Shown piece after piece: positions 7,255-13,016 of a stretch of 13,016 nucleotides of DNA. The position numbers and the translations under genes were made by a program. Below the pieces are notes generated by a model, which was given only the letters and a program-made list of their open reading frames with translations, was not told the DNA's origin and ran no database searches. The stretch is from JANMZR01 sp031383555 (GTDB lineage: Bacteria > Bacteroidota > Bacteroidia > Cytophagales > Spirosomataceae), in the NCBI GenBank assembly GCA_031383555.1, contig JANMZR010000436.1, positions 1-13,016 on the forward strand, in the 5' to 3' direction. Position 1 is the stretch's first letter, and the number at the start of each line of letters is the position of its first letter.

Positions 7255-7304
7255 AATATAAAGCTTTACATATATATATATATATGTCAATATATAGCTT
7301 TACA
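7255..7304. promoter_or_regulatory. Operator-like region: two 16-bp direct repeats around a 20-bp palindrome
   Basis: AATATAAAGCTTTACA (7255-7270) and AATATATAGCTTTACA (7289-7304) differ at one base and start 34 bp apart, about three helical turns. Between them, 7268-7287 is a perfect 20-bp palindrome with a TA-alternating core. The region sits just upstream of the promoter of the HTH/Fic pair and just downstream of the kinase gene. It fits a binding site for the HTH protein encoded next to it, but the TA alternation could also be simple-repeat slippage. Confidence 0.45.
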
Positions 7305-7322
7305 AATAGATGAATATGATGA

Positions 7323-9209
7323 TTAAATATCCAACTCCAATTTTATCCATGTACCCTTTCCAATTTCAGAACTTTGCGTCAATTTTCCTCCTAGTTCTTT
7401 AGCTCTATTTTGCATATTTTCCAAGCCATTTCCACGCCTAATAAGCTCAATATCAAAGCCTTTTCCAAAATCGTTAATAGTTAAGCTGAGTTGTTTCCCG
7501 GCTTTTATTAACAATACATCAATTGTTGATGTTCCAGAATATTTAACTGCATTGTTCACGGCTTCTTTAAATATCAAATAGATATTTTTGCGTTGTCCCA
7601 TAGTTAATTCGGCTAAATCCAAGTTTTTGCTTGTGAAATTGCAAGTTATATTTTTACTTTCCCCAATTTCATATAAAAATCGCTGCATACGTTCACCCAG
7701 ACCTACTGCATCATTTTCCCCCGGCTTTATCATCCAAACTATATCACTCATTTTCTCCACAGTTTCTTTGGCATTAGTACTCATTTTTTGAAGAATTGCC
7801 TTTTCTTTTTCATCAGTATGTGGTTGATTATTAACCATTTGGCTTAGCATTTGAATGCTACTTAAAGAGCTACCTACTTCATCGTGGAGGTCCGCTGCAA
7901 TTTGGTTTCTCAATTCTAAATCATGTAATTTTTCCTTTAATTTCCGTCGATTGAATAGTTGCCAGATTCCAATTCCTGCTAATAAAACAAAGCCAACTAT
8001 ACTAAATAAAATGATTCGTTGGCGGTTCAATTTCTGATTTTGAAGTTCCTTTTCAGTGGCCAATAGTTTTATTTCTTTGTCTTTTTCATCTACTTTAAAC
8101 TTCGTTTGCATGGCGGAAATATCATCATCGTATCGCCATTTCAAAAGAGAATCATTTGTTTCTCTATTTAAAAGCAAGTTTTCGTATGCTTTCGTATAAT
8201 TGCCAGTATTAGCGTAAACTTCAATCAAGAGGTCAGATGCACTATTAATTTTATCAGTATAATCTAGTTTTTTAAAAACAGTCATGGCGTTATTTACCAT
8301 CACAAGGGCTTTAGAATATTGCTTTTTTGCACTGAAAGTACTGCCCAATATTAATTGGGCATCAGCTATAAGTTTTTCATTATTTTGGACTTGAGCATAT
8401 TCCAAGGCTATAAACCCATATCTTTCAGACTCAGCGTATTTTTTTGATTGAAAATAAACATCAGCCAGATTGGTATTGAAAATACATAAATTGGTAATAT
8501 CCTTCAGGCTATCAAGTATCTGAATGGCCGTTTTGGTCACGCCAATTGCCTTTTCATATTTTTTTGAATTTTTGTAAATAAGCCCCATATTGTTTAAAGT
8601 AACTGCAATCATCCGTTTGTTTTTTACCTTCTCATATAAAACAATGGCATTTTTATAATAAATGAGTGCCTGTGGGTATAAATTTTGTTGAAGATAAACT
8701 GAACCAATTGTTTGATTTATTCGTGCACGAACGTCGTTATTATTGGCCTGATCGGCATATTTTAGAGCAAGTTCACAATCTTTCAAGGAATTGGTAAAAT
8801 TCAGTAATTGCCTAAAGATATCCGCACGGTTCAGATAGGCCAAACCCAACCTATTGGAGTCGCCAACTTTATGGGAATACTGTAATGCAATGTTCAAATA
8901 ATAAAGTGCTGAGTCCAACCTATCAGAATAAGTATAGGCTGTAGACAAGTTCAAATAATTGCCTGCTGTACCTTTATCAAAACCCAATTTTTTAGAAAGT
9001 GCAACCCCTTGTTTGCCATATTCTATTGCTTTTGCAGGATTGGTAAAGCGTATAGTCCCACAAATATTTCTTAGTAAATTTACTTTTGAAGTATCATCTT
9101 TTTGCGTTTTTAAAAGCGTTAGCATTGAATCTAACTTTTGGTTTTGTCCGAAAACTGTAATTGAATTAAATACAAAAATTAGGTAACAAAATTTATAAAT
9201 TGTATTCAT
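7323..9209 (-). CDS. Sensor histidine kinase with TPR sensor domain (HisKA_3/HATPase)
   Basis: The 628-residue protein has a signal peptide (about 1-21, ending ITVFG before QNQK) and a periplasmic array of tetratricopeptide repeats (about 40-350, for example SALYYLNIALQYSHKVGD and KYEKAIGVTKTAIQILD). A short coiled linker, one membrane segment (about 398-419) and a cytosolic kinase follow. The HisKA_3 motif ADLHDEVGSSLSSI places the phospho-accepting histidine at H442. The ATPase domain has the N box (N552/N553 in NNAVKYSG), NDFGKGFD at 579-586, and NGLENMQNRA near 594. This is a common Bacteroidota sensor type that phosphorylates LuxR-type regulators, here most likely the one at 5435-6073. 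The TPR domain suggests sensing through a protein or peptide partner; the signal is unknown. All catalytic motifs are intact. It is divergent from the yjbR-like gene. Confidence 0.93.
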   Translation of the reverse strand: MNTIYKFCYLIFVFNSITVFGQNQKLDSMLTLLKTQKDDTSKVNLLRNICGTIRFTNPAKAIEYGKQGVALSKKLGFDKGTAGNYLNLSTAYTYSDRLDSALYYLNIALQYSHKVGDSNRLGLAYLNRADIFRQLLNFTNSLKDCELALKYADQANNNDVRARINQTIGSVYLQQNLYPQALIYYKNAIVLYEKVKNKRMIAVTLNNMGLIYKNSKKYEKAIGVTKTAIQILDSLKDITNLCIFNTNLADVYFQSKKYAESERYGFIALEYAQVQNNEKLIADAQLILGSTFSAKKQYSKALVMVNNAMTVFKKLDYTDKINSASDLLIEVYANTGNYTKAYENLLLNRETNDSLLKWRYDDDISAMQTKFKVDEKDKEIKLLATEKELQNQKLNRQRIILFSIVGFVLLAGIGIWQLFNRRKLKEKLHDLELRNQIAADLHDEVGSSLSSIQMLSQMVNNQPHTDEKEKAILQKMSTNAKETVEKMSDIVWMIKPGENDAVGLGERMQRFLYEIGESKNITCNFTSKNLDLAELTMGQRKNIYLIFKEAVNNAVKYSGTSTIDVLLIKAGKQLSLTINDFGKGFDIELIRRGNGLENMQNRAKELGGKLTQSSEIGKGTWIKLELDI

Positions 9210-9285
9210 GAATATGTTGATTTAGAGGTGGTTAAAAATTAGAATTTACTAAGTTTGATTTGTAAATTTATCTAAAATTTCATAT

Positions 9286-9312
9286 ATATTATTATTGATA
9301 TTATAATAATAT
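9286..9312. repeat. AT-only inverted repeat upstream of the yjbR-like gene
   Basis: ATATTATTAT (9286-9295) and ATAATAATAT (9303-9312) are perfect 10-bp inverted arms around a 7-base spacer. They end 14 bases before the ATG at 9327, inside the 117-bp divergent region between this gene and the kinase. It may be an operator or an mRNA hairpin near the ribosome site. As all arm bases are A or T, chance is a real alternative. No convincing promoter was found for either divergent gene. Confidence 0.35.
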
Positions 9313-9326
9313 TTTTTAGTAAAAAT

Positions 9327-9680
9327 ATGGTTTCAATACATAAATATCGGGAAATCGCACTTTCATTTCAGGAATCAGAGGAGGTGCCTCATTTTGAAAA
9401 TACTTCGTTTCGAGTAAACAAAAAAATATTTGCTACTCTAAATGAAATACAAAATAGAGGTTGTGCCAAATTATCAGAAATAGATCAAGATGTTTTTTCG
9501 AAATTTGATAAGTATGTAATTTATCCAGTACCCAATAAATGGGGCAAACATGGCTGGACAAACGTAAACCTCGATAAAATAAATGAAGAAATGCTTATTG
9601 ATTTTTTAACCACCGCCTATTGCGAAACAGCTCCTAAACATTTGGCCTCCAAATATTTAGATGAATTGAAAGGTATTTGA
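9327..9680 (+). CDS. MmcQ/YjbR-family protein
   Basis: The 117-residue protein matches the small MmcQ/YjbR (DUF419, PF04237) family. It has an N-terminal helix, the segment PHFENTSFRVNKKIFATLNE at 21-40, the loop YPVPNKWGKHGWTNVNLD at 66-83, and a C-terminal helical region with the TAYCETAPKHL signature. Members adopt a CyaY-like fold and are proposed to bind DNA, but a clear biochemical function is not established. The length is normal for the family. The gene is followed after 20 bp by the pentapeptide-repeat gene on the same strand, so the two are probably co-transcribed. The start is fixed by the conserved N-terminus; the upstream A-rich stretch is typical for Bacteroidota. Confidence 0.88.
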   Translation: MVSIHKYREIALSFQESEEVPHFENTSFRVNKKIFATLNEIQNRGCAKLSEIDQDVFSKFDKYVIYPVPNKWGKHGWTNVNLDKINEEMLIDFLTTAYCETAPKHLASKYLDELKGI

Positions 9681-9700
9681 TTTGTAAAAAAAAATTTAAA

Positions 9701-10267
9701 ATGGAAACCATTGAAAATGAACGATTTGATAAATTAGATTTTAATTTACAAATATTAAAAATTGCTGAATATGAAAATTGTGTTTTTACATATTGCAATT
9801 TTTCGAATTCTAATTTATCAAAAATAGTATTTTCTGATTGTGAGTTTAAAAACTGCAATTTGAGTTCAGCTAAAATTACAAATACGGCTTTTAAAGATGT
9901 ATTATTTTGCGATTGCAAAATGTTGGGCCTGCATTTTGACGAATGTAATACTTTTCTTTTAGAATTGAATTTTGAAAATTGCAATTTAGGCTTTTCTGCC
10001 TTTTGTAAATTAAAACTCAAAAAAAGCAAATTTGTGCATTGTAACTTTAATGAAGTTGACTTTTCTGATTGTGATTTAACTGCCTCATTATTTGATAATT
10101 GCGATCTAAATAGAACAGTTTTTGATAGTACAATATTAGAAAAAGTTGATTTCTCAACCTCCTTCAATATCATAATTGACCCAGAAAGAAATAAAATAAA
10201 AAAGGCGAAATTTTCAAAAGAGGGATTAGTGGGTTTGTTAATGAAATACGATTTGGAAATTTGTTGA
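9701..10267 (+). CDS. Pentapeptide-repeat protein, cysteine-rich
   Basis: The 188-residue protein is built almost wholly of pentapeptide repeats (about 24-155) in which every fifth residue is F or L, as in CNFSNSNLSKIVFSDCEF and CDLTASLFDNCDLNRTVF. Such repeats fold into a right-handed quadrilateral beta-helix. Relatives include the Qnr and McbG proteins that protect DNA gyrase, but many members have no known role, so resistance should not be assumed. About 13 cysteines are present, most next to the central F/L position. The C-terminus (DPERNKIKKAKFSKEGLVGL) resembles the capping helix of short Bacteroidota homologues. ATG 9701 is preferred: it follows an A-rich leader and matches the family start, while an in-frame TTG at 9677 would overlap the previous stop. 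Confidence 0.88.
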   Translation: METIENERFDKLDFNLQILKIAEYENCVFTYCNFSNSNLSKIVFSDCEFKNCNLSSAKITNTAFKDVLFCDCKMLGLHFDECNTFLLELNFENCNLGFSAFCKLKLKKSKFVHCNFNEVDFSDCDLTASLFDNCDLNRTVFDSTILEKVDFSTSFNIIIDPERNKIKKAKFSKEGLVGLLMKYDLEIC

Positions 10268-10323
10268 GCTTTAATCTTTTTCAAGAAATTCAGTGTTGGT
10301 TTCCAAAACTTATTTTTAATTCC

Positions 10324-10331
10324 TAAATTTG
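10324..10331 (+). promoter_or_regulatory. -7 promoter box of the FKBP gene
   Basis: TAAATTTG fits the Bacteroidota -7 consensus TAnnTTTG and lies 28 bases before the ATG at 10359, leaving a leader of about 20 bases. The -33 region has TTTCC at about the right distance but no exact TTG. An own promoter is plausible, as 91 bp separate this gene from the pentapeptide-repeat gene. Confidence 0.4.
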
Positions 10332-10358
10332 TAGATATTATAAATTAACGCACTAAAA

Positions 10359-10817
10359 ATGTCCAATTCAAAATTATTTATTTTATTTATTTGTTTGTTT
10401 GTTCAATTTTCTTGCAAAAAAGAAACTGAAATTGTAGGTGCTAGCGAAGACGAACGAATCGAAAATTACATTAAAACCAAGAACCTAACTGTAACTGAAA
10501 AAACCACAAATGGCCTCAGATATATACGTACTTCGTCCAATGCAAATGGCGTTGCGCTTTTGAAAGGCCAAACAATCAATGTAAATTATACTGGTAAATA
10601 TTTAACTGATAAACAATTTGATAAGGGTAACTTTTCGTTCAAACTTGGTGGTGGTCAGGTAGTTGCGGGCTTTGATATTGGTATTGCCAAAATGAAAACG
10701 GGTGAAAAAGCTACTATAATTTTCCCTTCCGCACTTGGCTATGGACCTAATGATTACTCTTCAATACCGGGTGGCTCATCATTGGTATTTGATATTGAAG
10801 TTGTTTCTGTAAAATAG
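10359..10817 (+). CDS. FKBP-type peptidyl-prolyl cis-trans isomerase lipoprotein
   Basis: The 152-residue protein has a lipoprotein signal peptide (1-18) ending at a probable lipidated cysteine, C19, in VQFSCKK, with a relaxed lipobox as is common in Bacteroidota. A short linker leads to one FKBP domain (about 68-151). Seen there are VNYTGK with Y77, the FDKG loop, LGGGQVVAGFDIGIAKMKTG and IIFPSALGYG with Y128, matching the proline-binding pocket. The usual pocket tryptophan is F105, a substitution seen in many bacterial members. It should catalyse proline isomerisation during folding of envelope proteins, anchored to a membrane facing the periplasm. It is probably a single-gene unit, convergent with the phosphoesterase gene. 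Confidence 0.92.
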   Translation: MSNSKLFILFICLFVQFSCKKETEIVGASEDERIENYIKTKNLTVTEKTTNGLRYIRTSSNANGVALLKGQTINVNYTGKYLTDKQFDKGNFSFKLGGGQVVAGFDIGIAKMKTGEKATIIFPSALGYGPNDYSSIPGGSSLVFDIEVVSVK

Positions 10818-10940
10818 AGGGCCGGGCGACATTTGTAATATCGTCCTGCAGATATAAAGTATTTATAATCCTATGTTTTTTGTACAGAAACTATGCGGTT
10901 CTTTCGGGTAAGGGATAGTAGGCGGCACCTCCAAATTCAA
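10818..10940. repeat. Convergent intergenic gap with degenerate palindrome, possible interspersed repeat
   Basis: This 123-bp gap lies between the FKBP stop and the phosphoesterase stop. It is clearly richer in G and C at both ends than its surroundings. Bases 10824-10846 (GGGCGACATT..ATCGTCC) form a 23-base hairpin with one mismatch and one wobble; it could end transcription from one or both sides, although no T-tract follows. The far end (about 10890-10932) has GC-rich words such as GGTTCTTTCGGG and GGCGGCACCTCC. The layout resembles decayed interspersed palindromic elements seen in Bacteroidota genomes. Only one copy is visible here. Confidence 0.35.
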
Positions 10941-13016
10941 TTACTTTTTCTTTATCACCTTCTTTTTCACAATTTTTTTCCCTTCTAATTTATCGTCTTC
11001 AGCACGGCGTTTTTGCATTGTAGTGGTTTTATCCATTTCCTCTGATTGAGAGAGGGCTTTCCAGTCAAATTTTTCGTTTAAAGGGGTCAATGCCAAGGCC
11101 GGGTTAAATATGCGCAGGTCAGAGGCTAGGGCATTATAAGGGCTAAAATCGGGTGTTTTGATGAAAAAATCGGCAAAATCTGTAGCACCTGCATCGTATT
11201 GGTTAAGGTACGGAATGCCCAATATATGCCACATTGTTTTAAAAATACTGCCAAAACTGTAGTGAACATTACTCACATAATTCTTTTTTGAATAGGGGGA
11301 AATCACTTGCAAAATACTGCGATGGGCGTCAATATGGTCAACACCTCCTTGGGGGTCGTCTTCAGTGATAATTATAACCATATTTTTCCAATAGGGCGTA
11401 CGACTCAAAAACTCAATTGTGCGACCCACAGCAAGGTCATTATCAGCCATATAGCTTTGTTGAAATGGGAAGCCAGCGGCGGGGCGTTCGCTAGTGCCGT
11501 GGTCATTAGGAAGCTGCAAAGTGATTAATGAAGGCATAGTTTTGCCCGGCCCAGTCCACTTTTCGTTGAATTCTTTCATGAACATATCAACTCTAAATTG
11601 GTCGGGAATAGCCATATTGTAGGTCGGGAATATTCGGGATGAATTGTCATACAAAGCATCGGAAATAGGATGATTAATGGTGTAAACTTCTCCTGCATAT
11701 TTCATGGTGCTATCGCTAAATGAGCCTGCCATTTCCACTCCAAAACCAAAATTATAAAAGCTTTTATTGTTACGTTGCAGGTGCTCCCATAGAGAACCTG
11801 CCTCGTTATAATCTTCTGGATAAATGGAACCTGCTGAATTGTAAATAGCCAAGTTACCAGGTGCGTTTGAGCTATCGACTAGTGACCTTTTACCACCATA
11901 TGAGGCAGCAGTATTAGTTTCAACCCATTCATTTGGGTAGGTGCTAACAAGCCAGCGATGGCCATCGGCGGATACATCAGAGTCACAATGAAAGTTATCG
12001 GAAATTGCAAATTTATTGGCCAAATTTATATGATTTGGCATGACGTTGGCATCGATTATTGTTTGGGTTCTGTTCTTATTTACAACCTTCACTTTATTAC
12101 CAAAGCGAGCTAAATCGGGGTCACCATTGCCGTTTTTTAGTTGCCCAAATACTTCGTCATAGGTTCTATTTTCTTTGGAAATAAATACAATATGTTTTAA
12201 GTTTAAGTCTTTGATATTTAGTTTATTTATATCTTTTTCAGAGAATTTGAAGTTGTTGTCAATAACTGTTTTTGTATCAGTTTTCAACGCTGAGTCAGAA
12301 GGAATGTCAATTACGGAAACGGTACCTTTCATTAAGCTTCCGATATAGGAACCCTCCAAACCTAGGGAGAAATTTTTGCCACCATTTGGCCCAGATCCAA
12401 AGCCTTTTGCATTAGAAACTACTAGCTTTTCACCATCGTTACTCACTTTTAATTTGGATGGAAACCAGCCAGTTGGTATATGCCCAACAACTTCTAATTT
12501 CGGCACATCAATCACAGCAACCGCATTAATGCCAGCCTCTGCCACATACAACCTTTTTTGGTCGGGAGCGAGCGCCAAGCCAAATGGAATTATGCCTTTC
12601 AATTTGCCTAAGCGAGGCTCTGGGTTTAAAAATATGTTTTTTATTACGGCATTGCTTCTAATATCAATTACCGAAATACAGTCGTTATTGCCATTGCTTA
12701 CAAAAATATAATTGTCAGAAGCTACCACCGAATTGGGGCTTGCTCCACCCACAGCTGGGAAATCTTCAATCATTTGGCCAACTAAAAAGCCTGTTTTTAT
12801 TTTTGCAAAAGGCTGATTATCACTGGATAAATTCGTATTATACCCCCAAATTGAAAAGCCTTCTGTTGAATTGGGGTCACCCAAGGCAGGAATACCTTTT
12901 TCGGGAACACCCTCAATCATTTCTTTCGAATTGTATTTGGTAGCAATAAATTTATGGGCAGTTTCTTTTTTGTTTTTCTTGTCAAAATCTGTAAAATATT
13001 TGTACTCAAACACACC
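10941..13016 (-). CDS. YncE-like beta-propeller / phosphoesterase fusion protein (5' end outside window)
   Basis: About 692 residues are visible; the frame is open to the right edge, so the N-terminus is missing. The first ~250 residues are beta-propeller blades of YncE/lactonase type (for example YIFVSNGNNDCISVIDI, RLYVAEAGINAVAVIDV and KLVVSNAKG). From about residue 272 the PF04185-type phosphoesterase (alkaline-phosphatase superfamily) begins with KHIVFISKENRTYDEVFGQL. HCDSDVSADGHRWLVS follows, and then the metal-site segment ITEDDPQGGVDHIDAHRS. Members are annotated as bifunctional YncE/alkaline phosphatase family proteins, expected in the periplasm or outside the cell; the substrate is unknown. 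The C-terminus ends in a lysine-rich tail (KKIVKKKVIKKK). A GTG at 13013-13011 is not the real start, as propeller sequence is already under way there. Confidence 0.88.
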   Translation of the reverse strand, partial: GVFEYKYFTDFDKKNKKETAHKFIATKYNSKEMIEGVPEKGIPALGDPNSTEGFSIWGYNTNLSSDNQPFAKIKTGFLVGQMIEDFPAVGGASPNSVVASDNYIFVSNGNNDCISVIDIRSNAVIKNIFLNPEPRLGKLKGIIPFGLALAPDQKRLYVAEAGINAVAVIDVPKLEVVGHIPTGWFPSKLKVSNDGEKLVVSNAKGFGSGPNGGKNFSLGLEGSYIGSLMKGTVSVIDIPSDSALKTDTKTVIDNNFKFSEKDINKLNIKDLNLKHIVFISKENRTYDEVFGQLKNGNGDPDLARFGNKVKVVNKNRTQTIIDANVMPNHINLANKFAISDNFHCDSDVSADGHRWLVSTYPNEWVETNTAASYGGKRSLVDSSNAPGNLAIYNSAGSIYPEDYNEAGSLWEHLQRNNKSFYNFGFGVEMAGSFSDSTMKYAGEVYTINHPISDALYDNSSRIFPTYNMAIPDQFRVDMFMKEFNEKWTGPGKTMPSLITLQLPNDHGTSERPAAGFPFQQSYMADNDLAVGRTIEFLSRTPYWKNMVIIITEDDPQGGVDHIDAHRSILQVISPYSKKNYVSNVHYSFGSIFKTMWHILGIPYLNQYDAGATDFADFFIKTPDFSPYNALASDLRIFNPALALTPLNEKFDWKALSQSEEMDKTTTMQKRRAEDDKLEGKKIVKKKVIKKK

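Noticed and set aside
7268..7304. CRISPR-like or satellite repeat
   Set aside because: Only two 16-bp repeats with a TA-alternating core and no spacer series; an operator or slippage explains it better.
6074..7322. Insertion-sequence ends or target-site duplication around the A/B module
   Set aside because: Comparing both flanks showed no matching direct repeat or terminal inverted repeat, and no transposase is present.
9677..9700. TTG at 9677 as start of the pentapeptide-repeat gene
   Set aside because: It would overlap the previous stop codon and add eight unlike residues; ATG 9701 gives the usual N-terminus.
9634..10284. A 216-residue open frame on the minus strand opposite the pentapeptide-repeat gene
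   Set aside because: It is the antisense of a repeat-rich gene whose plus-strand product is clearly recognisable. Its own product is low-complexity with no family resemblance.
13011..13013. GTG as start of the phosphoesterase gene
   Set aside because: The frame is open to the edge and the family carries more propeller sequence before this point, so the gene is cut by the window.

Overview
The window looks like chromosomal DNA from a Bacteroidota bacterium, most likely order Cytophagales; the genus cannot be fixed from sequence alone. The evidence is the AT-rich composition, the A-rich translation starts without Shine-Dalgarno sequences, promoter-like TTG-N20-TAnnTTTG motifs, large FtsX/MacB-type permeases without an ATPase, a TPR-containing histidine kinase paired with a LuxR-type response regulator, and an FKBP lipoprotein. 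No rRNA, tRNA, CRISPR array or intact insertion sequence was seen.

Left part (1-5184). Two paralogous ~810-residue permeases lie in tandem on the minus strand. Facing them, at the left edge on the plus strand, is the 3' end of another permease reading frame. Its first 98 bases are a perfect inverted copy of bases 289-386 inside the first permease. After the repeat the two frames have unrelated tails. This is either a recent inverted duplication, a possible tail-swapping inversion, or an assembly artefact at a contig edge.

Middle (5185-9209), all minus strand. In transcription order it holds a sensor histidine kinase, a two-gene 'mobile mystery protein' A/B module (HTH protein plus Fic-domain protein, overlapping by 10 bp), a NarL/LuxR-type response regulator, and a 250-bp gap upstream of the second permease. 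That gap carries a near-perfect 6-4-6 dyad and a sigma-54-like -24/-12 element with good spacing, plus an open frame resembling a secretion signal that has no start codon. The kinase and regulator look like one two-component system that the A/B module has split. The permeases downstream are plausible members of the same functional unit, but this is inference.

Right part (9210-13016). Divergent from the kinase, on the plus strand, are a YjbR/MmcQ-like protein, a cysteine-rich pentapeptide-repeat protein 20 bp behind it, and an FKBP-type peptidyl-prolyl isomerase lipoprotein. A 123-bp convergent gap with a degenerate palindrome follows. The window ends inside a minus-strand gene for a beta-propeller (YncE-like) plus phosphoesterase (alkaline-phosphatase superfamily) protein whose N-terminus lies outside.

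The most notable items are the edge inverted repeat, the A/B module inside a two-component system with its own repeat-rich control region, and the sigma-54-like control region of the permease pair. No clearly new multi-gene system can be claimed from this window.
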